A DNA stretch of 64,000 nt. Origin: an uncultured Eubacteriales bacterium (GTDB lineage Bacteria; Bacillota; Clostridia; Oscillospirales; Oscillospiraceae). Both the position numbers and the translations under genes were made by a program. Positions 7,652 through 15,653 of the stretch are shown here, one piece after another. The number at the start of each line of letters is the position of its first letter. Position 1 is the stretch's first letter. The notes under the pieces are model-generated. The model saw only the letters and a list, made by a program, of their open reading frames with translations. It did not search any database and had not been told where the DNA came from. Where the stretch lies: positions 371,368 through 435,367 of the forward strand of contig UQQF01000001.1 in assembly GCA_900543085.1 (NCBI GenBank). Reading direction: 5' to 3'.

Positions 7652-9406
7652 TTAAGCGCCCAGCTCTGCCTGAGAGAGCTGCGAGCGGGCTATCTCCTGA
7701 TACACGGGGCAGGTCTTCATCAGCTCGTCGTGCGTGCCCATACCGACGGCCTTGCCGTCGTCGAGGACGATTATCTTGTCTGCGCCGCGTATGGTGCCTA
7801 TGCGCTGGGCGACGATTATCTTGGTCGTGCCGTCCAGCTCGTCTCTCAGTCCGGCGCGCAGCGCCGCGTCCGTGCGGTAATCCAGCGCGGAGAACGAGTC
7901 GTCGAAGATCAGTATCTCCGCGTGCCTGGCCAGCGCCCTGGCTATGGACAGGCGCTGCTTCTGGCCGCCGGAGTAGTTCGTGCCGCCCTCGGCCACGGGG
8001 GCGTCCAGACCCTCCGGCAGCTCGCTTACGAACTCGGCCTTGGCCAGCTCCAGCGCGCGGCGCACGTCCTCGTCCGAGCGGCCGCCGCGGCTCTCGCCGA
8101 ACAGGACGTTGCCCCTTATGTCGCCGGAGAAAAGCACCGCCTTCTGCGTCACATAGCCCACGCGGTCATACAGCGCGTCGAAGGTGTAGTCCTTGACGTT
8201 CACGCCGTCGACGAGCACCTCGCCGCTCGTCGCGTCGTAAAAGCGGGCTATGAGGCTGACCAGGGTGCTCTTGCCGGAGCCGGTGGCGCCTATGAAGGCC
8301 ACTGTCTCGCCGCGCCCGGCCTTGAAGCTGATGTTCTCCAGCACCTCGCCGCCGTCGGGATAGTGGAAGGACACGTTGCGGAACTCCACGGTGCCCGTCT
8401 CGCCGGACTCGGTCTGCGTGCCCTCGTGTATGCTGCTCCCGGCGTCGAGCACCTCGTTTATGCGCTGCGCGCTGACCTGCGCCGCAGGCAGGAGCATTAT
8501 AATGATGACCAGCATCATGATGGACATGACCACATACGTCGCGTAGGTGCCGAAGACAACGATGTTGCTGAAGCTCTCTATCCTCGCGGCCGTGTCCGTC
8601 GCGGGGATGGCGTTTACCAGCGCGGCGCCCACCCAGTATATGACCATGGCCAGCGTGTTCATGCCCAGCGTGACGACGGGCATGAGGAAGGCAAAGGTGC
8701 GCTGGTTGAAAAGCTGGGTGCGCATCAGCTCGGAGTTCTCGCGCGCGAACTTCTCGTTCTGGTAGTCCTCGGCGTTGTATGCGTGCACGACGTTTATGCC
8801 GGTCAGGTTCTCGCGCGCGACGAGGTTTATCCGGTCGGTCAGCCGCTGCACGCGCTTGAAGCGCGGCACGACCAGGATTATGACCACAAGCATCACCAGC
8901 AGCAGCGCCACGACGAAGGCCGCCGTGATCACGGACAGCTCCCAGCTCTTGTCGATTATCTTGAGCACTGCCCACACGGCCATTATCGGCGCCTTGATGA
9001 TGAGCTGCAGACCCATTGCGATCACCATCTGCACCTGCGTGATGTCGTTGGTCGTGCGGTTTATCAAGCTGGGCACGGAGAAGCTCATCATCTCGTGCTG
9101 GCCGAAGTCGGCTATCTTGTTGAACACCCGCTCGCGTATCGTCAGCGCGAAGCCTGCGGCAACCTTTGCGGTCAAATAGCCGCAGATGACGCACAGCACC
9201 GCGCTGGCCAGCGTGCAGCCGAGCATCTCCAGGCCGGTGTGCAGTATATCTCCCATCGTGCTGCCCGGCGTCTCTATGAGCACGGTCAGGTCGCTCATGT
9301 AGTCAGGCAGCTCCAGGTCAAAGTAGATCTGCCCGAGCACCAGCAGCGAGCAGAGCAGCGCCATGAGTATGTCGTTACGGCGCAGTCGTCCTATCAGTTT
9401 TAACAT
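7652..9406 (-). CDS. Heterodimeric ABC exporter, half-transporter with degenerate ATPase site
   Basis: 584 residues with an N-terminal six-helix exporter domain and a C-terminal ATPase domain (about 330-584). Walker A is GATGSGKST, the signature is YSGGQKQRLS, and Walker B reads LIFDDSFSALD, where Asp replaces the catalytic Glu. This is the known asymmetry of TM287/BmrC/YheI-type heterodimeric exporters, where one nucleotide site is degenerate. The start ATG follows directly on the stop codon of the small upstream gene, so translation is coupled. Confidence 0.93.
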   Translation of the reverse strand: MLKLIGRLRRNDILMALLCSLLVLGQIYFDLELPDYMSDLTVLIETPGSTMGDILHTGLEMLGCTLASAVLCVICGYLTAKVAAGFALTIRERVFNKIADFGQHEMMSFSVPSLINRTTNDITQVQMVIAMGLQLIIKAPIMAVWAVLKIIDKSWELSVITAAFVVALLLVMLVVIILVVPRFKRVQRLTDRINLVARENLTGINVVHAYNAEDYQNEKFARENSELMRTQLFNQRTFAFLMPVVTLGMNTLAMVIYWVGAALVNAIPATDTAARIESFSNIVVFGTYATYVVMSIMMLVIIIMLLPAAQVSAQRINEVLDAGSSIHEGTQTESGETGTVEFRNVSFHYPDGGEVLENISFKAGRGETVAFIGATGSGKSTLVSLIARFYDATSGEVLVDGVNVKDYTFDALYDRVGYVTQKAVLFSGDIRGNVLFGESRGGRSDEDVRRALELAKAEFVSELPEGLDAPVAEGGTNYSGGQKQRLSIARALARHAEILIFDDSFSALDYRTDAALRAGLRDELDGTTKIIVAQRIGTIRGADKIIVLDDGKAVGMGTHDELMKTCPVYQEIARSQLSQAELGA

Positions 9407-9832
9407 TCACTCGTCCTCACTTAGCTTTGTGTTTTTATCGTCCTGCTGCAACAGCAGCGCGGCTATTGCGGCTCCGAGAGCGTTGTGCACCGCCGCCGCC
9501 GCAAAGTCCATGGCGAACTCGGCCGCCAGCGTCATGCTCTCCGCGCGCGATTCCCTGCCTGCGCCGTCCAGCCCGTCTGCGAGCAGCGAGCGAACCTCCC
9601 GCTCGTACCTCAGCTGCGCGCGGCAGAGTCCCGCGGCCATCCGCGCCCTTGACCGGGTGCCCGCCTCGAGCCTGCGCTCATATCCGGCGCTCTCCGCCTT
9701 GAGCGCGTCCAGCTCTCTGCCGAGCTGCTCGGGCGAGGCGCGCTGGCACACGCTGACATGCTCGGCCAGGGAGCGGTACGCCGACATGAGCTCGTCGAGC
9801 TTCGGGGAGAACGCCCCAAGATTATCGGCCAT
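9407..9832 (-). CDS. Small alpha-helical protein of unknown function
   Basis: About 141 residues from the ATG at 9832, which follows an AAAGGG-type ribosome binding site; an earlier ATG at 9895 lacks one. The product is Ala- and Glu-rich and probably all helical (MADNLGAFSPKLDELMSAYR at the start, an alanine-rich segment AAVHNALGAAIAALLLQQDD near the end, charged tail). No family is recognised. Its stop codon abuts the start of the ABC exporter gene, and the promoter/operator at 9913-9967 precedes it, so it is the first gene of the exporter operon. It might be a regulator or accessory of the exporter; this is inference. Confidence 0.6.
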   Translation of the reverse strand: MADNLGAFSPKLDELMSAYRSLAEHVSVCQRASPEQLGRELDALKAESAGYERRLEAGTRSRARMAAGLCRAQLRYEREVRSLLADGLDGAGRESRAESMTLAAEFAMDFAAAAVHNALGAAIAALLLQQDDKNTKLSEDE

Positions 9833-9912
9833 GTCTTTCCATCCCTTTCTCTGTTGCTGACACGTATTGTAGCAGCAGCGGGAAAAAAGCACCACTCACA
9901 ATATTGGACGCA

Positions 9913-9940
9913 TGTATAGACAAAATACCGGAAGTGTAAA
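9913..9940 (-). promoter_or_regulatory. Promoter of the ABC exporter operon
   Basis: On the - strand TTTACA (9940-9935) and TATACA (9918-9913) are separated by 16 bases, a plausible SigA promoter for the gene starting at 9832. The -35 box and spacer lie within one arm of a large palindrome. Confidence 0.6.
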
Positions 9941-9967
9941 AAATTTGTACACTTCCGGTATTTTGTC
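9919..9967. promoter_or_regulatory. 20-bp perfect inverted repeat, probable TetR operator
   Basis: Two 20-base arms (9919-9938 and 9948-9967, beginning GACAAAATACCGG) are exact reverse complements with a 9-base AT-rich centre. No T-run follows on either strand, which argues against a terminator. One arm overlaps the -35 element and spacer of the exporter promoter, as expected for a repressor site. The adjacent TetR protein (10022-10588) is the obvious candidate; a cruciform or terminator role is the alternative. Confidence 0.65.
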
Positions 9968-10021
9968 AGGACACTGCGGCAAAGCTGTAAGTGGTAATTT
10001 CAGCATCGCCGCGCTATCATA

Positions 10022-10588
10022 TTATTGCGCTCCGGCAGAGAACTCCCTGCCGAGCAGAGCCGCGCGCATCTCGCCGGAGAGCAGGCGGTCTATCTGATCC
10101 ACCAGGGCGTCGGTGTCCAGGTTGCGTTTGGAGTAGTTGCCTATTATGAGCCCGGTTATCCCTCCCGTGAAAAAGTCCAGCACCGCCTCGGTGTCCGCAA
10201 CGGACAGCCGGGAGTTCGGGAACATACGCCCGAACATCTCCCACAGGTAGGTCTTGACCGTCTTCTGCATGAGCTGCAAAAAGTCCGACCCGTGCGGGCT
10301 GGCCAGCAGATGGCTGACAGCCGCGCGCCGGTTGACGGTGTTGGTCACGAACACCGTTATCGCCTCCCTCGGGCTTTCAGCCTTCAGGCCTGTCTCCAGG
10401 TCGTCCTTCAGCGCCTGCCGGCAGCCCCACTCCATCACGTCGATTATGTCCTTGAAGTGGTAGTAGAAGGTCTGGCGGCTTATGCCGCACTCCTCGACCA
10501 GCCGTTTCACGGTCACGTTCTCGGATTTTTCGCGGCTGAGCAGCTCAAAGAGCTTCTCGGTTATCATCTGCTTGGTATCAATGGCCAT
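10022..10588 (-). CDS. TetR/AcrR family transcriptional regulator
   Basis: 188 residues. The N-terminal helix-turn-helix spans about residues 17-50 (VTVKRLVEECGISRQTFYYHF), the typical TetR wording ending in FYYHFKD. The C-terminal ligand domain resembles the TetR_C group seen in DhaS-like regulators, though the ligand cannot be read from sequence. It is transcribed toward the exporter genes and separated from them by a 20-bp palindrome over their promoter, so it probably represses the exporter. Confidence 0.9.
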   Translation of the reverse strand: MAIDTKQMITEKLFELLSREKSENVTVKRLVEECGISRQTFYYHFKDIIDVMEWGCRQALKDDLETGLKAESPREAITVFVTNTVNRRAAVSHLLASPHGSDFLQLMQKTVKTYLWEMFGRMFPNSRLSVADTEAVLDFFTGGITGLIIGNYSKRNLDTDALVDQIDRLLSGEMRAALLGREFSAGAQ

Positions 10589-10664
10589 GACTTTTCCCCT
10601 TAGTGAAATAACACTTTATTATATCATGGCTTTGTGAACAAATATAGTCACGGAGGTAATAACA

Positions 10665-11204
10665 ATGTACAAGAGCAGAAGATTAGGTGTGATTGAGCTG
10701 ATAGTGAGCATACTCCTGGTGGTGCTCGGCGTTTACACACTGTCCAGCCCGGGAGCCGCGCTTGAGAGCGCCGTTATCATATACGGCATCCTCGCCGTGG
10801 TCATGGGCGTATTGGACATAGTCGTCTACGTCAGGCTGGAGCGGCGCACCGGCTTCGGCCCCGTTATCTCCCTGGTCACGGGCATAATAAGCATCCTCGC
10901 CGGCGTGATGATCCTGCTCGAGCCGGTGGCCGGCGTATTGGCGCTGAGCTGGCTGTTCCCGATATGGTTCATATGCCACTGCATCTCGCGTCTCATGAAT
11001 CTTGGACTCACCCGTCTGGCGGCCGGCAGAGCGTTCTACTATCTGGCTCTCGTCCTGAACATCCTCGGGTTGATCGTCGGCATAGTTATGTGCTTCTCCC
11101 CGCTGTTCTCCGTCCTGACCCTGGCGTACATGGTGGGCTTCTACCTGATACTGCTGGGCATAGACGGCATCGTCATGGCCGTCAGCAACTTTACAAGGAG
11201 GTAA
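10665..11204 (+). CDS. DUF308/HdeD-like integral membrane protein
   Basis: 179 residues, nearly all hydrophobic, with about six transmembrane helices in paired repeats (GVIELIVSILLVVLGVYTLS, then AVIIYGILAVVMGVLDIVVY, LVTGIISILAGVMILLEP and others). This matches the DUF308/HdeD membrane family, whose E. coli member is linked to acid resistance; no enzyme motif is visible. A GGAGG ribosome binding site precedes the ATG, and the GT8 gene starts 3 bases after its stop. It is divergent from the TetR gene. Confidence 0.82.
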   Translation: MYKSRRLGVIELIVSILLVVLGVYTLSSPGAALESAVIIYGILAVVMGVLDIVVYVRLERRTGFGPVISLVTGIISILAGVMILLEPVAGVLALSWLFPIWFICHCISRLMNLGLTRLAAGRAFYYLALVLNILGLIVGIVMCFSPLFSVLTLAYMVGFYLILLGIDGIVMAVSNFTRR

Positions 11205-11207
11205 AAC

Positions 11208-12038
11208 GTGGACACTATACGCCTGCTTTTCGCGCTGGACGCGAACTATCTGCCCCAGCTGCGCACGCTGCTGACGAGCATTGATATAAACAATCCCGGC
11301 GAGCGCTTTGAGCTTTACGTCATGCACTCCGGCCTCCCGGCGGACGAGCTTGACGCTCTGTCGGCCTGGAGCGCCCGGCGCGGCTGGAGCCTCAGCGGCG
11401 TGGAGGTCGACGCCTCGCTCTTTGACGGCGCGCCGGTCACCGAGCAGTATCCGCGCGAGATGTACTACCGCCTGCTCGCGGGCGAGCTGCTGCCAAAAGA
11501 CGTCCCGCGCGTGCTCTACCTCGACCCGGACACGCTGGTCATAAACCCCCTGCGTCCGCTCTGGGAGCTGGACATGCGCTTCGCCATGTTCGCGGCCGCG
11601 GCGCACACGGGCAAGACGGAGCTCGCCAACAACGTGAACCGCCTGCGCCTCGGAACCGACCACGACTACTACAACTCCGGCGTGCTGCTCATGGATCTGC
11701 GCCGCTGCCGGGAGGAGATAAGTCCGGGAGAGCTTTTTGACTTCGTCCGCGAGCACCGGCACGAGCTGTTCATGCCGGATCAGGACTTGCTCAACGCCAT
11801 GTACGGAGACCGCATACTCCCGCTGAACGACGCGGTCTGGAACTACGACGCGCGCAACTACAACAACTACATGCTCCGCAGCGCGGGCGAACAGAACGCG
11901 CGCTGGGTCATGGACAACACCGCCATCCTCCACTACTGCGGCAAGGCCAAGCCGTGGAAGCCCAACTACATATACCGCTTCGGTATGCTGTACCTGCACT
12001 ACGCCAGCCTGTCGCGCCGGCAGTGGACGCAGGCTTGA
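11208..12038 (+). CDS. Glycosyltransferase family 8
   Basis: 276 residues starting at GTG behind AAGGAGG. The fold signature begins LLFALDANYLPQLRTLLTSI (about residues 5-24), the metal-binding DxD is in VLYLDPDTLVINPL (about 101-114), the GT8 segment is YYNSGVLLMDLRRCR (about 157-171), and HYCGKAKPWK lies near 243-252. It resembles LPS galactosyltransferase-like GT8 enzymes that transfer hexose from a nucleotide sugar. The acceptor is unknown; it may decorate a surface polymer. It is co-transcribed with the DUF308 protein. Confidence 0.9.
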   Translation: MDTIRLLFALDANYLPQLRTLLTSIDINNPGERFELYVMHSGLPADELDALSAWSARRGWSLSGVEVDASLFDGAPVTEQYPREMYYRLLAGELLPKDVPRVLYLDPDTLVINPLRPLWELDMRFAMFAAAAHTGKTELANNVNRLRLGTDHDYYNSGVLLMDLRRCREEISPGELFDFVREHRHELFMPDQDLLNAMYGDRILPLNDAVWNYDARNYNNYMLRSAGEQNARWVMDNTAILHYCGKAKPWKPNYIYRFGMLYLHYASLSRRQWTQA

Positions 12039-12061
12039 TTCCCCGCCTCAGGAAGCAAAAA

Positions 12062-12127
12062 AGCGCCCGCATATGCGGGCGCTAAGGCTGTCACGAAAGG
12101 CCGTCGACGGCCTTTTTGTGACAGCCT
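12062..12127. terminator. Double hairpin between convergent GT8 and ricT genes
   Basis: First hairpin: AGCGCCCGCAT and its mate form a perfect palindrome at 12062-12083. The second, 12085-12127, has an outer 10-bp stem (AGGCTGTCAC/GTGACAGCCT) and an inner perfect palindrome around GTCGAC ending in TTTTT. The pair lies between convergent genes and can stop both. Confidence 0.75.
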
Positions 12128-12157
12128 CATGTCCCCGCCTGGTGGAGGGGGCGGTTT

Positions 12158-13471
12158 TTATTCTGTGGGCTTTTGCTCTGCGGCTCCTCCGCTGCGGCGC
12201 TTGCCGCCTCGGGAGCCGCGCCGGCGCGGGCGGTGCTGCTGCGGCTGCTGCGGCCTGGAAGCCGCGCTCTCACGCTCCTCTCCCCGGCTGGCGCGGCTCT
12301 CGCGCTCCTCGCCGCGGTTTGCGCGGCTGTCGCGCTGCTTGCTGCGCCGCTCGCGGCGGTGCTCGTCGTCGCCCTTTTCATCGCGCTCGCGCTTCTCGCG
12401 CGGCTTGTTCGCAGCGGGCTTCTCATCGCGCTTTTGCTCTCCACGGCGGCCGCCGCGCTTTTGTCCGCTCTTGCGCCGGACATGAGCCGTGCTGCCCGCC
12501 CGGGTCTCGCTCTCCTCCGCCGCCGGCTCTGCGGTCTCCTCGGCGTAGTCGTAGGCGGGCGCGGACTCCTGCCCGGGCTCCTCCGGCTCGCGCTCGCGCA
12601 CCTCCAGCACGTGGGGCGGGGTCTCGCCGTTCTTCGGGCGTCCGCCGGGCACTGCGGCAACCTCGTCGCCGTTGTAGGTCTTGATGACCGCCTCGCCGTC
12701 GCCGTCCAGCTTGACCTTGACGGTGCCGCGCAGCAGGTTCACCTGTATCACCGTGCCGTATCCGGCCGGAGTCTCCACGAACGCGCCGTTCTTGGGCACG
12801 GCCTTCACCAGGGACTCATAGGCCTCCTCCTCATAGCGCAGGCAGCACATGAGCCGGCCGCAGGTGCCGGATATTTTGGTCGGGTTGAGCGACAGCCCCT
12901 GGGTCTTCGCCATCTTGGTGCTGACGGGCTGGAACTCCGTCAGGAACTGATTGCAGCAGAGCGGACGTCCGCACATGCCTATGCCGCCGAGCATCTTGGC
13001 CTCGTCGCGCACGCCTATCTGGCGCAGCTCTATGCGGCTGCGGAACACGCCGGCGAGGTCCTTGACCAGCTCGCGGAAGTCCACGCGGCCGTCGCTGGTG
13101 AAGTAGAAGGTTATCTTGTTGCCCTCAAAGCTGCACTCCACGTCCACGAGCTTCATGTCCAGCCCGTGCTCGGCCACCTTTTCGCGGCATATATCCAGCG
13201 CCTCGCTCTCGCGCTTGTGGTTGATCTCCTGCACGCGGCGGTCGTTGTCTGTGGCGATGCGCACTACGGGGCGTATCGGCGGCACCACCTTGTCGTTGGA
13301 GACGTAGTGGTTGCCGTACACGCACTGCGCGTACTCCAGGCCCTTGCTTGTCTCGACTATGACGTCCTCTCCGGGCTTTACCGTTATGCCGTTGGCGTCG
13401 AAGTAGTATGCCTTGCCACGGCCTTTGAATTTTACGCTGACCACCTCGGTCACGTTGCTGTCTTCGTACAT
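12158..13471 (-). CDS. ricT: RicT/YaaT-like PSP1 domain protein with long charged tail
   Basis: 437 residues. The core (about 1-275) is the PSP1/RicT family: VSVKFKGRGKAYYFD at the N-terminus, the cysteine-rich segment GGIGMCGRPLCCNQFL (about 163-178) and GTCGRLMCCLRYEE (about 203-216), where the cysteines bind Fe-S clusters in Bacillus RicT. RicT acts with RicA and RicF in the Y-complex affecting RNase Y-dependent mRNA maturation. An Arg/Glu-rich low-complexity tail of about 140 residues is added. It sits next to the DNA polymerase III delta' gene, as yaaT neighbours holB in Bacillus. GAGGAAT is the ribosome binding site. Confidence 0.92.
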   Translation of the reverse strand: MYEDSNVTEVVSVKFKGRGKAYYFDANGITVKPGEDVIVETSKGLEYAQCVYGNHYVSNDKVVPPIRPVVRIATDNDRRVQEINHKRESEALDICREKVAEHGLDMKLVDVECSFEGNKITFYFTSDGRVDFRELVKDLAGVFRSRIELRQIGVRDEAKMLGGIGMCGRPLCCNQFLTEFQPVSTKMAKTQGLSLNPTKISGTCGRLMCCLRYEEEAYESLVKAVPKNGAFVETPAGYGTVIQVNLLRGTVKVKLDGDGEAVIKTYNGDEVAAVPGGRPKNGETPPHVLEVREREPEEPGQESAPAYDYAEETAEPAAEESETRAGSTAHVRRKSGQKRGGRRGEQKRDEKPAANKPREKRERDEKGDDEHRRERRSKQRDSRANRGEERESRASRGEERESAASRPQQPQQHRPRRRGSRGGKRRSGGAAEQKPTE

Positions 13472-13481
13472 ATATTATTCC

Positions 13482-14279
13482 TCATTTCTGTATGCCGTCC
13501 ACGGCCAGGAGCCCCAGGACGCCCTTCACGCCGACATTCTGCCGGAGATACTCGCCGCAGCGCGCGAGCAGCGCGTCGAGATACGCGACGTAGCCCGGCT
13601 CAAGCGAAAACTCCGACTTGCCCAGGAGCACGTCCGCCAGCTTTTCGCGCGCGGCGGAGAACATGGCCGCGCAGCGGCGCGAGTCCATCCCCTCGTTGGC
13701 CGTGCACCAGAGCAGCAGCTCCCCTCGCGAGCCGGACGCGAGCGCGCCCAGCAGCTCCCGCGCGTCGGACTCGGCCTCCGGCGACGCCTCGGCGTCGGCG
13801 TTGGCGCGGATCATCTCGCAGCGCGAGCGCACCGTGGGCAGCAGCAGCGAAGCGTTGGCGGCCTCGAGTATGAACGCGGCGCTCTCCGGCGGCTCCTCCA
13901 GCAGCTTGAGCAGTGCGTTCTGCGCCTGGGTGTTCATCGTGTCCGCGTCCTCTATGACGTAGGCCTTGCGCCTGCCCTCGTTGGGCATTACGGCGGCGGT
14001 CGCCGCGACGGCGCGCACCTGGTCGACGGTCATCTCGCGCCGCTTGCGCCCCTGGCTGTCCAGCCCCGGAGCGACGGTTATGACGTCCGGGTGTATCCCG
14101 AGCAGCGTCTTCCGGCAGGCGCGGCAATGGCCGCAGGGCTTCTGCGGCGCGGCGTCGTCCTCGCAGAGCATCGCCGCGGCCAGCGTTCTGCCCAGCTCGG
14201 CGCGGGTATCCGCGTTCATAGACGCGGCTATATAGGCGTGGGCAAGCTTTGCCCCGCCGGGTATCCTGAGTTTATCCAT
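13482..14279 (-). CDS. holB: DNA polymerase III subunit delta' (clamp loader)
   Basis: 265 residues. The N-terminal AAA+ region begins LAHAYIAASMNADTRAEL, which lacks a true Walker A as is normal for delta'. A zinc module appears as CGHCRACRKTLLGIHPD (about residues 54-70), followed by MTVDQVRAV, YVIEDADTMNTQAQNALLK (about 106-124, Walker B-like and sensor region), LLEEPPE and LLPTVRSRC. The protein is a stator subunit of the replication clamp loader. It is upstream of ricT by 10 bases, a conserved pairing in Firmicutes. It is shorter than the roughly 330 residues of Bacillus HolB. Confidence 0.9.
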   Translation of the reverse strand: MDKLRIPGGAKLAHAYIAASMNADTRAELGRTLAAAMLCEDDAAPQKPCGHCRACRKTLLGIHPDVITVAPGLDSQGRKRREMTVDQVRAVAATAAVMPNEGRRKAYVIEDADTMNTQAQNALLKLLEEPPESAAFILEAANASLLLPTVRSRCEMIRANADAEASPEAESDARELLGALASGSRGELLLWCTANEGMDSRRCAAMFSAAREKLADVLLGKSEFSLEPGYVAYLDALLARCGEYLRQNVGVKGVLGLLAVDGIQK

Positions 14280-14455
14280 ACCTTATATTTTACAATCATC
14301 CGCGCGCGTAGTCAACAATATTTGCACCTTGCGGCGGCTGAACAATAGCTTTTGCCTATATCTCGCCATGCTTTGCAGGTATTTGCCATTTGGCCGCAGC
14401 GGTGCTATCATCAGTGCAGAAAAACTCGGCTTCGCGGCCGGCAGGAGGAAAAAGG

Positions 14456-15556
14456 ATGCAGTACCGCAAGCTCCCCCGAGGAGACGAGATGATAAGCATA
14501 ATAGGCCTCGGAAACAGCTCCATGGGCGCTTCCGGCGCCAAAGAGACGGAGGCCACCGTGGCGCTCGCGCTGGAAAACGGCGTGAACTACTTCGACATGG
14601 CCGCGGCGGACGCCGTGCCCTTCGCCGCATTCGGCCGCGCCGTCGGCTCGCAGCGCGGCAAGGTCTGCTACCAGGTGCACTTCGGCGCGACCTACGACTC
14701 CGAGGGCGGCATGTACGGCTGGACGCTTGACTTGGACGAGATAAAGCGCAGCGTGGACTGGCAGCTCAGCCGGCTCAAGACCGACTACATCGACTTCGGC
14801 TTCATACACTGCATAGACGAGGACTCCGACCTCGCCTCGGCGAAGGACGGCGGCACCATCGACTACCTGCTCTCGCTGAAGCGCCATGGCGTCGTGCGGC
14901 ACATAGGCATGTCCACCCACACGCCGGAGACGGCGCACGCGGCGCTGGACCTGGGCATCCTCGACATGCTGATGTTCTCGATAAACCCCGCGTACGACTA
15001 CGTCCGGGGCGAGTACGGCATAGGCACCGTGGCCGGGCGAATGGAGCTTTACCGCCGCTGCGAGGCCGAGGGCGTGGGCATCTCGGTCATGAAGCCCTTC
15101 GCCGCCGGACAGCTCTTGGATGCGCGCACCTCGCCGTTCCGGCGCGCGCTCACCGGCGTGCAGTGCATACAGTACGCGCTGGACAAGCCCGCGGTTTTGA
15201 CCGTGCTGCCCGGCGTGTCCAACCGCGAGGAGCTGCGCGGCGTGCTCGGTTACCTCACCGCCAGCGAGGCCGAGCGCGACTACTCCGTCATCGGCACCTT
15301 CGCCCCCGCCGAGGCCGAGGGTGTGTGCGTCTACTGCAACCACTGCCAGCCCTGCCCCGCCGGACTGGACGTGGGGCTGATAAACAAGTACTACGACCTC
15401 TCCCGCGCGGGCGACGCGATGGCGCGCGACCACTACATGCACCTGGGCAAGAAGGCCTCCGGCTGCCTGCACTGCGGCCACTGCGACGGCCGCTGTCCCT
15501 TCCACGTGCGCCAGTCCGAGCGTATGACGGAAATTGCCGCGTACTTCGGAGAATGA
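14456..15556 (+). CDS. Aldo/keto reductase with C-terminal ferredoxin-type 4Fe-4S domain
   Basis: 366 residues from the ATG at 14456, which follows CAGGAGGAA; an in-frame ATG at 14390 lacks such a site. The aldo/keto reductase barrel covers about 1-285 (ENGVNYFDMAAAD near the N-terminus, YIDFGFIHCID, VRHIGMSTHT). The C-terminus carries two cysteine clusters, CVYCNHCQPCP (about 304-314) and CLHCGHCDGRCPFHV (about 344-358), as in the Fe-S-containing aldo/keto reductases common in clostridia. Substrate unknown. A terminator follows directly. Confidence 0.9.
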   Translation: MQYRKLPRGDEMISIIGLGNSSMGASGAKETEATVALALENGVNYFDMAAADAVPFAAFGRAVGSQRGKVCYQVHFGATYDSEGGMYGWTLDLDEIKRSVDWQLSRLKTDYIDFGFIHCIDEDSDLASAKDGGTIDYLLSLKRHGVVRHIGMSTHTPETAHAALDLGILDMLMFSINPAYDYVRGEYGIGTVAGRMELYRRCEAEGVGISVMKPFAAGQLLDARTSPFRRALTGVQCIQYALDKPAVLTVLPGVSNREELRGVLGYLTASEAERDYSVIGTFAPAEAEGVCVYCNHCQPCPAGLDVGLINKYYDLSRAGDAMARDHYMHLGKKASGCLHCGHCDGRCPFHVRQSERMTEIAAYFGE

Positions 15557-15563
15557 GCACACC

Positions 15564-15587
15564 ACGGCGCGCCATACGGCGCGCCGT
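15564..15587 (+). terminator. Terminator after aldo/keto reductase gene
   Basis: ACGGCGCGCC and GGCGCGCCGT form a 10-bp stem with a 4-base loop; TCGCTTTT follows. Confidence 0.75.
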
Positions 15588-15624
15588 TCGCTTTTCCAAA
15601 AACTAAACCCAATTTAAATAAAAG

Positions 15625-15639
15625 TGTGCTATACTGTGC
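15625..15639 (+). promoter_or_regulatory. Extended -10 promoter of the two-component operon
   Basis: TGTGCTATACTGTGC contains TGTG directly ahead of TATACT (15630-15635), an extended -10 element about 20 bases before the TTG start at 15654. No good -35 is visible. The identical 15-mer occurs at 21924-21938 before the acetyltransferase gene. Confidence 0.5.
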
Positions 15640-15653
15640 CTGAGGTGATAACA

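Noticed and set aside
5858..9403. Long + strand frames opposite the ABC exporter genes
   Set aside because: They mirror well-conserved ABC genes, are low in recognisable motifs and have biased His/Val/Gly composition typical of shadow frames.
9919..9967. Palindrome as intrinsic terminator of the TetR gene
   Set aside because: No T-run follows on the - strand and it overlaps a promoter, so an operator is favoured, although not proved.
12173..13873. 566-codon + strand frame over ricT and holB
   Set aside because: Antisense to two recognised genes; its hydrophobic Ala/Leu text is the complement of the Arg/Glu-rich RicT tail.
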